The notes: generated from the letters alone by a model not told the origin. Positions 34,864 through 43,722 are shown, numbered from the stretch's first letter. The stretch is 62,960 bases of DNA from Domibacillus indicus (GCF_023715895.1 NZ_JAMBOO010000023.1:1-62960); one strand, 5' to 3'. Numbers and translations are program-made.

Positions 34864-35438
34864 AACATCGGGTAAACATTGGGATCTGCCGCAATATGTT
34901 CGGGGTAAATAAAACCTTCTTTTGTCCGCGGAAACTCAACGCCTATTTGTTTAAAACATAAATCTACAAACTCCGAACAAATATATTCTTCATTTTCTTT
35001 ATGCCGTCCAATACCCAGTTTAATTCTCGTTAAAATTCGGACCAGCTCTGCCTGGTCATAATTTTGATGAAGCAAATCAAGTGCTTTTCCAATCATATAG
35101 TGCAGCTTTCTTCTATCAAATGAAGAATCAATGAGGGTTTTGTGGCGCGCTATGTACAGCGCCCCTTTATACTTTTCACCTGTCTGCCGATTTCCCTTTA
35201 CGTATTCAGCCAGCGGAATCACACGCACCCCGGCACTTTCTACACTTTCAAATACGAGAATCCGGCCGTGCCAGCGCACTAAAAAAGCGACATGGCTCAT
35301 AAGAGAATTGGATGCTTTTTTAATAAATTCAGAGATCAAAGAAGTTCCACTGCAAAATAAGAGATCGCCGGTTTGAATTTTCGAAACGGCCTGCGAATAG
35401 GGAATTTGAATGATACCATTAAACTTTTGAGAGCTCAT
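34788..35438 (-). CDS. YiiX-like papain-fold hydrolase (C92)
   Basis: A 216-aa permuted papain-like (YaeF/YiiX, peptidase C92) protein. TGDLLFCSGTSLISEFIKKA and SLMSHVAFLVRW hold the Cys/His region, and EEYICSEFVDLCF the second Cys. The family is related to NlpC/P60 and may cleave amide or ester bonds. AAGGAGGGGG precedes the ATG. No signal peptide is seen. Confidence 0.75.
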   Translation of the reverse strand: MSSQKFNGIIQIPYSQAVSKIQTGDLLFCSGTSLISEFIKKASNSLMSHVAFLVRWHGRILVFESVESAGVRVIPLAEYVKGNRQTGEKYKGALYIARHKTLIDSSFDRRKLHYMIGKALDLLHQNYDQAELVRILTRIKLGIGRHKENEEYICSEFVDLCFKQIGVEFPRTKEGFIYPEHIAADPNVYPMFQMVPDLSGERVNATAKTINPYTHR

Positions 35439-35581
35439 TTTCCCCCTCCTTCAAAAATCAGTTTCATTCTTTATACGGTATGCTTCCAATTCGAAGCTGT
35501 CCCTAAGAAATACCCTTGTCTGCCGATTTGTCCAGGAATGTTTTTTTCTGCCGCATATACTACTATGTGGAGGTGGAAAAA

Positions 35582-35686
35582 ATGGGTGCTAAACAGGAAG
35601 GAAACAGCTGGGGGTATGGATCAGGTTTCGCACTTGTTGTCGTTTTGTTTATTCTCCTCATTATTATCGGTACAGCGTTTGTTTAA
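35582..35686 (+). CDS. YjcZ-family sporulation peptide 1
   Basis: A 34-aa peptide: [20 protein letters not shown] then [13 protein letters not shown]. This is the YjcZ family of tiny membrane peptides linked to sporulation. GTGGAGGTGG precedes the ATG. A paralogue is at 56984-57094. Confidence 0.8.
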   Translation: MGAKQEGNSWGYGSGFALVVVLFILLIIIGTAFV

Positions 35687-35698
35687 TGTATGGACAAA

Positions 35699-35731
35699 CA
35701 AAAAAGCCTGAGCCGGCGGCTCTGGCTTTTT
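35699..35731. terminator. Bidirectional terminator
   Basis: AAAAAAGCCtgAGCCGgcggctCTGGCTTTTT between the YjcZ-type gene and convergent cotJC. Confidence 0.7.
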
Positions 35732-35736
35732 CTCGT

Positions 35737-36306
35737 TTAAAATATTTTTTTCTGGCTGCGGTCTTCCTTCACGATTTCAACAGCTTCCCGGAAACGCTGG
35801 GAATGTACAACTTCCCTTTCCCGCAGGAAACGGAGGGAATCGTTTAAGTCCGGGTCATCGGATATATCAATAAGCCACTGATAGGTGGCCCGGGCTTTTT
35901 CTTCAGCGGCGATATCTTCGTATAAATCCGCAATCGGATCCCCTTTTGCTTGAATGTACGCAGCGGTAAACGGCACACCAGCTGCATTATTATAGAAAAG
36001 AGCACTGTCATGGCTGACATAATGCTCAGCGAGCCCGGCTTCACGGAGCTGCTCGGGCGTGGCATCTTTTGTCAGCTTGTAAATCATGGTGGCAATCATT
36101 TCAAGATGAGCAAATTCCTCTGTGGCAATATCGTTTAAAAGCCCAACTACCTTATCCGGAATTGTATAGCGCTGATTCATGTAGCGGAGTGCAGCGGCAA
36201 GCTCTCCATCTGCTCCTCCGTACTGTTCCATTAAATATTTGGCAAGCGTTGGGTTGCATGTACTTACTTTCACGGGATATTGCAGCTTTTTTTCATAAAT
36301 CCACAT
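35737..36306 (-). CDS. cotJC: Spore coat protein CotJC (Mn-catalase-like)
   Basis: A 189-aa ferritin-like protein of the manganese-catalase group with paired metal-binding helices (GELAAALRYMNQRYTIPD, ATEEFAHLEMIATMIYK, AAEEKARATYQWLI, REVVHSQRF). Third gene of cotJABC. In B. subtilis the operon is transcribed by sigma-E and its products join the spore coat. Confidence 0.95.
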   Translation of the reverse strand: MWIYEKKLQYPVKVSTCNPTLAKYLMEQYGGADGELAAALRYMNQRYTIPDKVVGLLNDIATEEFAHLEMIATMIYKLTKDATPEQLREAGLAEHYVSHDSALFYNNAAGVPFTAAYIQAKGDPIADLYEDIAAEEKARATYQWLIDISDDPDLNDSLRFLREREVVHSQRFREAVEIVKEDRSQKKIF

Positions 36307-36328
36307 TCGATAGCCACCTTTTCATTTT

Positions 36329-36592
36329 TTAGACCTGCCACGGCCAGGGAGAAGTGCTCCACGTCCATTCAGCCGTAGATGTATTTGGACTGTTCTGCTG
36401 GAGCGGGCCAAACTGCGCTTCAAAAGCCTGCTTCAGCTGTTTACTGTACTGAGCAAACTGTTTATACTGCACAAGAGCCTGCGGATCATGAGGATGCGTG
36501 TCTAAATAAAGAATTAATTCAAGCACAACAAAGTCAGCCGCTTGAATTTCTTCGAGCTGCTGGTAATATTCCTTTGGCAGAGGATTAGCCAC
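36329..36592 (-). CDS. cotJB: Spore coat protein CotJB
   Basis: 87 aa from GTG 36592 after AAAAGGAGGACG; the longer frame to 36625 is not needed. It contains YYQQLEEIQAADFVVLELIL and YLDTHPHDPQAL, typical of CotJB. The start overlaps the cotJA end by 8 bp. Confidence 0.93.
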   Translation of the reverse strand: MANPLPKEYYQQLEEIQAADFVVLELILYLDTHPHDPQALVQYKQFAQYSKQLKQAFEAQFGPLQQNSPNTSTAEWTWSTSPWPWQV

Positions 36593-36830
36593 GGCTTCGT
36601 CCTCCTTTTCGGTACGGATTATCATAGTAATCGTAAAATACTTTCCAAAGAGTCCCTTTTTTCAGCGCCTCTCTAGGAGAAAATTGTGGAAGGCCCGGCG
36701 GCTGAAAGCCCACGTACAAATTCGGAGGCGTACTGTAATACTTACATCCGATCGGCGGACAAGGATCAAACGGCCCATGTCGTGGTACATAAGACTTCAA
36801 AGATGAAAAAGATTGCGGCTGGCTGCTCAT
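36585..36830 (-). CDS. cotJA: Spore coat-associated protein CotJA
   Basis: An 81-aa Pro-rich protein (SYVPRHGPFDPCPPIGCKYY, PPNLYVGFQPPGLPQFSPRE, KGTLWKVFYDYYDNPY) matching CotJA. First gene of the cotJ operon. Confidence 0.92.
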   Translation of the reverse strand: MSSQPQSFSSLKSYVPRHGPFDPCPPIGCKYYSTPPNLYVGFQPPGLPQFSPREALKKGTLWKVFYDYYDNPYRKGGRSRG

Positions 36831-36969
36831 ACTTTGTCCTCCTATCTCTTGTTCTTTTCCTATGTGTATGTACAGGCATCAAGATTATGCGCAAGTAGAG
36901 AAACCGAAAAAGAAAAGGTTTTTCCTTTTCCCTTTTTTGGGTAGAGCATGTAAAAAGGAGCGATGCAGC

Positions 36970-37188
36970 ATGCACATTGATTATCAGCGTCTTTATGAAG
37001 ATTATTTGATTGCAAAAGAAGAAAGAACAAGACAGCTTGAGCTTGATGAATTCCAAAGCGAACAAGAACATATGTCCAATTGGCTGCAAAAAGTGCGCGG
37101 CATGACGGCCGAGCAGGCGCAGGCAGTTATCGATCATTCACCCATCCGCAGCCAGATTGAAGAAGAACATAAAAGAAAAAAAGAATGA
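36970..37188 (+). CDS. Hypothetical helical protein
   Basis: A 72-aa charged helical protein (DYLIAKEERTRQLELDEFQS, NWLQKVRGMTAEQAQAVIDH). AAAAAGGAGCG precedes ATG 36970; the longer frame to 36862 has no support. It is divergent from cotJ. No family is known to me. Confidence 0.65.
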   Translation: MHIDYQRLYEDYLIAKEERTRQLELDEFQSEQEHMSNWLQKVRGMTAEQAQAVIDHSPIRSQIEEEHKRKKE

Positions 37189-37205
37189 GTCAAACGAGTA
37201 ATGGT

Positions 37206-37245
37206 TAAAAAAGCGCCTCTTTTAAAAGAGGCGCTTTTTTATTTT
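37206..37245. terminator. Terminator
   Basis: AAAAAAGCGCCTCTT-ttaa-AAGAGGCGCTTTTTT downstream of the 72-aa gene. Confidence 0.85.
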
Positions 37246-37293
37246 CGAAAGGAATGTGTTTTATTTCTGCTGCATAAACCAGTTTAACAGAAT

Positions 37294-37364
37294 AGTAGTA
37301 TCACCAATCGGTAAGGCAAAGGTCTGCAAAACTTTTATCCTCGGTTCGATTCCGAGTACCACCT
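37294..37364 (+). tRNA. tRNA-Cys (GCA)-like, probably impaired
   Basis: 71 nt with the tRNA-Cys layout: GGTAAGGC, anticodon loop CTGCAAA, T-arm TCGG-TTCGATT-CCGA and U73. The acceptor pairs AGTAGTA with TACCACC, leaving A-C mismatches at pairs 1-72 and 4-69. The D stem has A10 opposite C25. All three fit G-to-A changes. It may be a pseudogene. Confidence 0.6.
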
Positions 37365-37644
37365 TTTTTGACCAGTACTCGCCTGTTCTATTTTCAGCAG
37401 GCGGATATCTTCAAATGCCTGATAAAGACGGGCTTTCACTTAAAGCCCATCCATATTTAACCCGATGAACGGCTTCCGCTCTGCTCTTTTTTTGTTTATA
37501 ATAGCTCCGCCTAATAGACTCCATTCATCGTTTACACGATTTCCTCCTTTATCGTTTGAACGCCCATATGTTTTATCATAAACAAATTCATGCCGTGTAT
37601 CCTATGGCCGTTCTGAGCTCTCCGCTTTTGGATTTTTCACAAAC

Positions 37645-37687
37645 AAAAAAGCACAGAAATGCCGCCCGGCGGCGATATTTCTGCGCT
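37645..37687 (-). terminator. Terminator
   Basis: Minus strand GCGCAGAAATaTCGCCGCCgGGCGGCATTTCTGTGC plus TTTTTTG, after the gene ending at 37713. Confidence 0.75.
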
Positions 37688-37712
37688 TGGTATCCTGCCC
37701 TTTAAAAGGTAC

Positions 37713-37949
37713 TTATAAAGCAGTTTTAAACTGGCTGTATTTCTTTTTTCGAAACGGCTTAGAGGCCGCCAAAATATTGTCACGCTTAAACGTGCGTAAT
37801 GTTCCACGTTTAAAGCAGTAAGCCCGAATATAGTCAGGATGAATTTTCCTTACAATAATGCTGCGGTCGGTAATAACCCGATCGTCCGTCATGTACATAA
37901 TCACAATTGGCTTTTTTTCTTCAAGGGACATTTGAAACAATCCATTCAT
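37713..37949 (-). CDS. WYL-like small protein
   Basis: A 78-aa protein. KKPIVIMYMTDDRVITDRSI followed by DYIRAYCFKRGTLRTFKRDN resembles the ligand-binding WYL domain of transcriptional regulators, without a DNA-binding part. AAAGGGAGG precedes the ATG. Confidence 0.65.
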   Translation of the reverse strand: MNGLFQMSLEEKKPIVIMYMTDDRVITDRSIIVRKIHPDYIRAYCFKRGTLRTFKRDNILAASKPFRKKKYSQFKTAL

Positions 37950-38037
37950 TTTTTAACCTCCCTTTCTTCTTCTATTATACCGAACAAACGTTCAAAAAGC
38001 AACCGAAAATCGAACGTCTGTCCGCAAACAGCGGGGG

Positions 38038-38334
38038 TTAAAAAATATCTACTGTTAATTCCTCAAACCATTCTTTGTCTCTTGTCAGCAATGCCAAATC
38101 AATCAGCGCTGTTTTATCTTGATAAAAGTCGAGTAGCTGTGCAGCAGAGTGGAAACGGCTCGATTCATAAATTCCCTGAGTCGGTTTGCGCCACTGGATC
38201 GTATTGTTTGTGATCCATCCTACTTTTGTAAATTCAACGCATTCTCTATGCCAGCTGTGATTTTTGATACTGCTCACATAGCCGATGGCTGTTGAACCTC
38301 CAATTTCGATCATTTTCCACTCTCCTATATTCAT
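38038..38334 (-). CDS. IDEAL-domain protein, paralogue 3
   Basis: 98 aa from ATG 38334 after AGGGAGGCG. It begins MNIGEWKMIEIGGSTAIGYV, very like 7746-8075, and ends in TALIDLALLTRDKEWFEELT, the IDEAL motif. It is the closest of the paralogues to paralogue 1. Function is unknown. Confidence 0.7.
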   Translation of the reverse strand: MNIGEWKMIEIGGSTAIGYVSSIKNHSWHRECVEFTKVGWITNNTIQWRKPTQGIYESSRFHSAAQLLDFYQDKTALIDLALLTRDKEWFEELTVDIF

Positions 38335-38533
38335 TTTAAACGCCTCCCTATGTTTTTTGTTTAGAGATCCTTTTTCACGCCCTTGAGGGAAATAAACCAT
38401 CCATATATCATGTTCAGCTTCACTGCCGATTTGTTTGGCGGCCTTTTATGATTTCATTTGATTTGAATGTATGCACTATACTATGTTAATAGACTTCTTT
38501 TTTGTTTTATTTATATGATAAAAGAGGAGGACC

Positions 38534-38653
38534 ATGCTAAAAAATTTACTGCACAAAAAAAGCAGCCATAAAAAAAAGCATTTTTTCAAGCGCTCTCCTT
38601 TAATCGGATTCTTTTTTACTTTCTATTGCATATTGTTGAGAAAAGTTGGATAA
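38534..38653 (+). CDS. 39-aa basic membrane peptide
   Basis: AGAGGAGGACC precedes the ATG. The product MLKNLLHKKSSHKKKHFFKR is followed by a hydrophobic segment (SPLIGFFFTFYCILL) and a basic end. The strong ribosome site supports a real gene. It is followed directly by a candidate small RNA. Confidence 0.55.
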   Translation: MLKNLLHKKSSHKKKHFFKRSPLIGFFFTFYCILLRKVG

Positions 38654-38654
38654 G

Positions 38655-38740
38655 CTGTAGGTGTTGGGAACTTCATCCCTCCAACTCCTATTTCAGCTGG
38701 TTATTCGTTTGCCGAGGAAACTCCTCGGCTTTTTTTGTGA
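38655..38740 (+). ncRNA. Candidate small RNA, CTCCTAT family
   Basis: GTTGGGAACTTCATCCCTCC is followed by AACTCCTATTTCAGC and the terminator GCCGAGGAaacTCCTCGGC with TTTTTTT. It is less similar than the copies at 56585 and 61441. It may simply be a 3' UTR of the 39-aa gene. Confidence 0.35.
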
Positions 38741-38750
38741 GCTCTTTTCT

Positions 38751-39407
38751 TTAGGATTTAATAAGCTGAATACAGGCTAACATCAGAAACGAAATGCCAA
38801 TCATACTGCCCACCCACATCCAGGCCATTCCCATATTTCCCGAATCAATCGCCATGTAAATAGCTGTCGAAGCCGTTTGTGTTTTTCCGGGAATGTTTCC
38901 GGCAAACATAAGCGTTGCGCCAAATTCGCCCAATGCCCGTGCAAAGCTTAATAAAAATCCCGAAACAATGGATTTAGTTGCGAGCGGTGCGGTTACAAAT
39001 AAAAACAGGGCGAACTCACCCGCTCCATCCACACGTGCCGCATGTTCAATGTCCCGATCAACAGATTGGAAGCCGGTTTTGCATGATTGATACATAAGGG
39101 GGAAAGCCACCACCGTTGACGCAATGACGGCAGCCCACCACGTAAACATAATGCCCTGGCCCCATACTAATTGAATAAGTCTGCCGACCGGGCTGTTTTG
39201 TCCAAACAGCACAATTAATAGAAACCCGACGACCGTCGGCGGCAGGACGAGCGGCAGTAAAAAAAGAGTTTCTACAGCCGCTTTTCCTTTAAACGACACA
39301 TTTGCCATCACTCTGCCGAAAAAAAGACCGGTGATTAAGACGATGAAGCTGGACACAAAAGCGATCTCAACCGAAAGACGGAGCGGCGGCCAGAATGAAT
39401 ACTCCAT
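38751..39407 (-). CDS. modB: Molybdate ABC transporter permease
   Basis: A 218-aa ModB with five to six membrane helices and the ABC-interaction loop HAARVDGAGEFALFLFVTAP plus SFARALGEFGATLMFAGN. ATG 39407 lies 4 nt after the modA stop. No modC ATPase gene follows in the window, so the ATPase must be elsewhere. Confidence 0.92.
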   Translation of the reverse strand: MEYSFWPPLRLSVEIAFVSSFIVLITGLFFGRVMANVSFKGKAAVETLFLLPLVLPPTVVGFLLIVLFGQNSPVGRLIQLVWGQGIMFTWWAAVIASTVVAFPLMYQSCKTGFQSVDRDIEHAARVDGAGEFALFLFVTAPLATKSIVSGFLLSFARALGEFGATLMFAGNIPGKTQTASTAIYMAIDSGNMGMAWMWVGSMIGISFLMLACIQLIKS

Positions 39408-39411
39408 CGTG

Positions 39412-40215
39412 TCAGCGCAACCCTTTGAATCCGTACTTCTCAAAAATGTTCATCGCTTCTTCACTCTGCAGATATTGATAAAAAAGCGCTGCTTCCTTTT
39501 TCTGCTTGCTGCTTTCAATAATGCCTGCCGGATAAATGATCGGTGCATGGCTTTTTTCCTCGGCTGCCGCCGCTATCTTTATTTTCGAAGAAATGAGTGC
39601 ATCGGTTTTGTAGACCAGTCCCGCATCGACATTTCCTGTTTCTACGTATGTAAGCACCTGCCGTACGTCTTTTGCATATATTAATTTTTCGCTCACTTTA
39701 TCCCAAATATAGAGATGCTGCAGCGTTTCTTTTGCATATTGACCCGCTGGAACCGATTCGGGCGTACCGATGGCGACCTTCTGTGCTGCTGGAAGCTCTT
39801 CAAACGATTGGACAGCGGCATCCCCTTCTTTCGGTACGATGAGAACAAGATCATTGCCTACAAGGTCGGCACTGTTTTCCTGCTTAATGGATCCGTCTTT
39901 TACTAAAGCATCAAATTTGTCCTCTGCTGCTGAAAAAAACAAATCAACTGGCGCTCCCTGCGAAATTTGCTGTGCCAGTGTTCCTGAAGAACCAAAATTG
40001 TATGTAACGTCTACATTGGAATACTTTTTTTCGAATGATTTTTTTATTTCACCGAGTGCATCCTGAAGGCTGGCCGCGGCTGACACTGTAATGGTTACGG
40101 TTTCCTCTTCCTGCCCGTTGTTCTTCGCCTGTTTGCTTTGTTCTGCTGATGAGCAGGCTGCACAGCCAATGATCAATACAAGCAGCAGGCAAGCAAACAT
40201 TCTTTTTTTCTTCAT
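39412..40215 (-). CDS. modA: Molybdate-binding lipoprotein
   Basis: 267 aa with a lipoprotein signal (LLLVLIIGCAAC). The ModA fold is seen as VSAAASLQDALGEIKKSFEK, NFGSSGTLAQQISQGAPVDL and ATPESVPAGQY-like GTPESVPAGQYAKETL. It captures molybdate outside the membrane for ModB. CTAGGAGGGGG precedes the ATG. Confidence 0.94.
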   Translation of the reverse strand: MKKKRMFACLLLVLIIGCAACSSAEQSKQAKNNGQEEETVTITVSAAASLQDALGEIKKSFEKKYSNVDVTYNFGSSGTLAQQISQGAPVDLFFSAAEDKFDALVKDGSIKQENSADLVGNDLVLIVPKEGDAAVQSFEELPAAQKVAIGTPESVPAGQYAKETLQHLYIWDKVSEKLIYAKDVRQVLTYVETGNVDAGLVYKTDALISSKIKIAAAAEEKSHAPIIYPAGIIESSKQKKEAALFYQYLQSEEAMNIFEKYGFKGLR

Positions 40216-40230
40216 GCTTCCCCCTCCTAG

Positions 40231-40266
40231 TTATAATTGGTTATAACTCATTATAACTAATTATAA
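40231..40266. promoter_or_regulatory. Four TTATAA boxes at 10-bp steps
   Basis: TTATAA begins at 40231, 40241, 40251 and 40261, that is once per helical turn on one face. It lies between divergent modA and the YvgK-type regulator gene. This is a likely cooperative operator, and it may also overlap promoter elements. Confidence 0.6.
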
Positions 40267-40338
40267 TTTATCCTTGGCCGGGAAGGAATATTTCCTTTGA
40301 AGAAAGGCTCGAGTAAAATAAAAGGTGGAGGGATGAAA

Positions 40339-41256
40339 ATGACGATAGAACACTCATATACGATCGAAGAAGTCGCTAATTTATTAAAAGTATCGAAATT
40401 AACCATATATGATCTTGTTAAAAAAGGAGAGCTTCCGGTTTTTCGAGTTGGCCGGCAGATACGCATGTCTGCAGCAGATTTAGACCGTTATGTAAAAAAG
40501 CAGACCACTACTGCCCCGACAGCGGTCCCTTCCCACAGTAATTCAGAACACAAAGCCAGTATTGTGATCAGCGGACAGGATATTGCGCTTGATATCCTTG
40601 CCCAGCATATTGAAAAAGAGTCTTCTTACAAGGCGCTGCGTTCACATGCCGGAAGCTTGAACAGCCTCATTTCGATGTATCAGGGGAAGTGTGATATTGT
40701 CAGCCTTCATATGTATGATGGAGATACCGGTGACTATAATCTGCCTTATGTGAAAAGAATTTTGAGCGGGTACTCGTATACTGTCATTCACCTTTTAGCA
40801 AGGAAAGCCGGGCTGTACGTTCAAAAAGGGAATCCACTGCACATCCGCGCATGGACGGATTTAAGGCAGGAACATGTAACCATTATCAACCGTGAAAAAG
40901 GATCTGGAGCCAGAATTCTGCTTGATGAGCAGCTAAGAATTCATAACCTCTCTCCCCGATTTATAAACGGCTATGAGCGGGAAGAAAACAGCCACTTGCG
41001 CGTTGCATCGGCGGTTTTAAGCGGAACAGCCGATGCAGGCGTCGGCATTGAAAAAGCCGCACAAATGGTGGGTGTTGATTTTATTCCGCTTATTACAGAA
41101 TGCTATGATCTTGTTCTATTAAAAACGCCCGAAACAGAAGAGCTCGTTCAAACGGTTCAAAAAATCGTATCTTCTCCGTTGTTCCAGACTGAAATCGGAT
41201 CTCTCGGGAATTATGACTGTTCACAAACAGGCCGTATTTTATTTGAAACCGATTAA
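40339..41256 (+). CDS. YvgK-like molybdate-responsive regulator
   Basis: A 305-aa protein: an excisionase-type helix-turn-helix (YTIEEVANLLKVSKLTIYDL...FRVGRQIRM) fused to a periplasmic-binding-like domain (IVISGQDIALDILAQHI ... SGTADAGVGIEKAA). B. subtilis has yvgK beside its molybdate genes, so ligand and target are probably molybdate and modAB. ATG 40339 sits 7 nt after GGAGGG; ATG 40333 is too close. Confidence 0.82.
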   Translation: MTIEHSYTIEEVANLLKVSKLTIYDLVKKGELPVFRVGRQIRMSAADLDRYVKKQTTTAPTAVPSHSNSEHKASIVISGQDIALDILAQHIEKESSYKALRSHAGSLNSLISMYQGKCDIVSLHMYDGDTGDYNLPYVKRILSGYSYTVIHLLARKAGLYVQKGNPLHIRAWTDLRQEHVTIINREKGSGARILLDEQLRIHNLSPRFINGYEREENSHLRVASAVLSGTADAGVGIEKAAQMVGVDFIPLITECYDLVLLKTPETEELVQTVQKIVSSPLFQTEIGSLGNYDCSQTGRILFETD

Positions 41257-41259
41257 AAA

Positions 41260-41311
41260 GAAAACCAGTTAAAGAATGGCCCCTTTGATAGGCATCTCTT
41301 TAACTGGTTTT
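41260..41311. terminator. Bidirectional terminator, 15-bp stem
   Basis: AAAACCAGTTAAAGA and TCTTTAACTGGTTTT pair perfectly across a 21-nt loop between convergent genes. Confidence 0.8.
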
Positions 41312-41327
41312 CTGTGCTGATATTCTA

Positions 41328-42164
41328 TTACATTTCACTGGCAGCCATCGCATGTGACAGCGTGGAAGAAATCGACAGCTTGTCAAAGTTAAGACCCAGC
41401 TGCACGGCTGTTTGCGCAAGCTCCGGACGGATGCCTGACAGCGTGGTTTTGACGCCGATTAAGCCTAGCGCTTCTACAAGATGGAACAGCTGCTGGGCCA
41501 CCATTGTATCAATCATAATCACACCTGACAAATCAATGAACAGACAATCCACTCGTTTTTCCGCGCACTGCTCGAGCGTTTTTTCGAGAATCAGCTTGGC
41601 GCGTGCAGTATCAATATCCCCTACCAGCGGCAGAAGTCCCGTTCCGCGATTTAATGTAATAACAGGAGAACTCAGCTCGTTAATCATTTCCTGCTGGCAT
41701 TGAAGCCGTTTCACAGAGAATTTATGGTGCTCTTCCATAAACCAGATCACGACGCTGTCAATGCCCCGGCTGACCCGCTGATTCCATAGGTCAACAGTCT
41801 CCTGTGGAAAAGCGGACCGATGCGCAGGAAAAAACTCTCCTAAAAACTGGAGGTACTGGTCGCGTGTTCTAAAAAATTCCCTCACAATAAAATGCATCGG
41901 TGTATTTAAGTGCTGCTCATCTTTTGCGACTTGAATAATCCATTGTTCCAGGTCCTTTAAAAAAACACTTTCTTCTTTTACGAACAACTCGCAGAATTGC
42001 AGATGGAATTCGTAATTTTGCTTTTTAAGCAGTTCAATAGCATGGGGATCTGTTGTGGAATAAACGCCGCTTGGATCATTTTTATCCAAAGAAGCGTACC
42101 ACTCTTCAGTGATCTGCTTTGCTTTATCTAATAAAAACTCACGGATTTCTTGAGCTGGCTTCAT
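41328..42164 (-). CDS. RsbR-family stressosome protein
   Basis: 278 aa from ATG 42164 after AGGAGG. It has an N-terminal helical globin-like sensor and a C-terminal STAS domain (LFIDLSGVIMIDTMVAQQLF, SGIRPELAQTAVQLG). Both phosphorylatable Thr positions of RsbR proteins are kept (DTMVA and AQTAV). Such proteins build stressosomes with RsbS and RsbT and feed sigma-B activation. No rsbS/T is next to it, as for B. subtilis rsbR paralogues. Confidence 0.9.
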   Translation of the reverse strand: MKPAQEIREFLLDKAKQITEEWYASLDKNDPSGVYSTTDPHAIELLKKQNYEFHLQFCELFVKEESVFLKDLEQWIIQVAKDEQHLNTPMHFIVREFFRTRDQYLQFLGEFFPAHRSAFPQETVDLWNQRVSRGIDSVVIWFMEEHHKFSVKRLQCQQEMINELSSPVITLNRGTGLLPLVGDIDTARAKLILEKTLEQCAEKRVDCLFIDLSGVIMIDTMVAQQLFHLVEALGLIGVKTTLSGIRPELAQTAVQLGLNFDKLSISSTLSHAMAASEM

Positions 42165-42403
42165 ATTTTTTCCTCCTGCGGCTGAATAAATGAACATTTG
42201 TTATTTTAAACGATTTTTGTAAAATAAGTTATCCTTGCACGGCCTCTCTGCATAAGCAGCCTTTTTCTTTTAAAAAACATATAGACAATCAAAAACAGGC
42301 AGCAGCTACAGTATTTTTTATTTTTGGACTGAATATGTTTTATTTTTCTTAAGATGGGTAAAGAAGTAATTCATTACGATAAAACAAGGAGGTTTTCTAC
42401 AAG

Positions 42404-42568
42404 ATGACACCAATTGAACTTTTCGGATGGTCTTTATCCACTTTGCTGACAGCCGGCTTCGCTGGTTCACTTTTTTTCATGTCGAGAAAACCAAAATTGT
42501 TTTCCGAATCTGAGTACAGCTCCTCACGAAAGCATGATCGTGAAAACAGACAAAACCACAGCCGATAA
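42404..42568 (+). CDS. FGW-family small membrane protein, paralogue 2
   Basis: A 54-aa protein: MTPIELFGWSLSTLLTAGFA, then SRKPKLFSESEY and a basic tail. ACAAGGAGGT precedes the ATG. It is closest to the paralogue at 9581-9751. Confidence 0.65.
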   Translation: MTPIELFGWSLSTLLTAGFAGSLFFMSRKPKLFSESEYSSSRKHDRENRQNHSR

Positions 42569-42671
42569 CTGTTGAATGTTTTTGTTGAGCAAACCGGAAA
42601 ATCAACAACTGGGGAGTTTAAGTGAGCTCCTTTTTGCTTTATGACCATGGATGCCATACACTTGAAACCTG

Positions 42672-42711
42672 AAAAAGCTCCAAAGCCGCTCTTTAGCGGC
42701 TGGGGCTTTTT
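42672..42711. terminator. Bidirectional terminator
   Basis: AAAAAGCtCCaAAGCCGCT-cttt-AGCGGCTggGGCTTTTT before the convergent muramidase gene. Confidence 0.75.
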
Positions 42712-42712
42712 G

Positions 42713-43366
42713 TCATTTATCCCCTGTTATTTTATTCACAAATGAAACAGCGAGATCGATTATACTCTCCGCTTTTGTTTTCGTTACGGCTTCAGACGGG
42801 CTGTTAAGAAACCATTCCAATGATTTTGTTCCAGTTAATCGATTTAAATCAACTGGTCCCTTAATTCCTTCAATTTTCCCCCTGTCTGTATACTGCCATA
42901 TGTCACACGGAAAGTCCGGCTGTTTCTGGCTGTACCGCGGAATCCAGACAAAATCAGCCCTTACTTTTTCTGCTTCAAATGCCTTGTATGTATGATGGCC
43001 GACATACAAGCCAACTTTTTTGGCCCCTAAACGCCGAAGCTCATCAATAAACGCTTGTGTACCGGCACGCATATCATTCATCGTTTTCACTTCCACATCT
43101 GCCGCCCAAAAAGCGGCTCTTTGATCACCCCGTTTCCAAAAGTCGCGCGCTTCGATGATCGCATCATTAACTGAAACAAACCGGCAGAACGCATAATTGC
43201 CGAATGGAACATCATACTCGTTACATGCTGCAGCATTAGCTGCATAACAGCGGTCCCTTGTTGTGCTGCCATCCTGCACCCGCAGAATGGCCAGCTCTAT
43301 ATGGCCATGAGCTGTTTTCCAGTCAATGACGCCTTGGTGATGGGAAATATCTATAATCTGTTTCAT
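42713..43366 (-). CDS. GH25 family muramidase (lysozyme)
   Basis: 217 aa from ATG 43366. It has [23 protein letters not shown] (the DxE pair), [13 protein letters not shown] and [20 protein letters not shown], the GH25 pattern. It cleaves the peptidoglycan glycan chain. No signal peptide is seen, so it may need a holin or act after mother-cell lysis. The ribosome site is weak, and a GTG at 43381 is possible. Confidence 0.9.
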   Translation of the reverse strand: MKQIIDISHHQGVIDWKTAHGHIELAILRVQDGSTTRDRCYAANAAACNEYDVPFGNYAFCRFVSVNDAIIEARDFWKRGDQRAAFWAADVEVKTMNDMRAGTQAFIDELRRLGAKKVGLYVGHHTYKAFEAEKVRADFVWIPRYSQKQPDFPCDIWQYTDRGKIEGIKGPVDLNRLTGTKSLEWFLNSPSEAVTKTKAESIIDLAVSFVNKITGDK

Positions 43367-43557
43367 CCGTCTGTCTTTCACTCCATATCAAATAATGTTT
43401 TATTCCCTGCTTTTCTATTTTTAAAACCTCTATTTATTTTTTTATCGAAAAGGTGGGACAGCTTACATCTCTCTTGCATATTTATAGTGCTAAGTGTCCA
43501 AACTAGCGCATATCTTATTTATAATATCGTGTTTTTTCAACAAAGGAGGTTTTGCAA

Positions 43558-43722
43558 ATGGCTCCCATTGATATGTTCGGATGGCTGTTATGTGTATTGT
43601 TAACCATTAGCTTTATTGCTTCAATTATTTTCCTTCCAAAAAACATAGACTCCGAAGAGGAATCGGATGAGGTCTTTTCAAAGAGTATTCCCATTAAAAA
43701 AGAAATAAAAAAGGAACATTAA
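43558..43722 (+). CDS. FGW-family small membrane protein, paralogue 3
   Basis: A 54-aa protein: MAPIDMFGWLLCVLLTISFI, then a mixed-charge tail rich in Glu and Lys. CAAAGGAGGT precedes the ATG. Confidence 0.65.
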   Translation: MAPIDMFGWLLCVLLTISFIASIIFLPKNIDSEEESDEVFSKSIPIKKEIKKEH

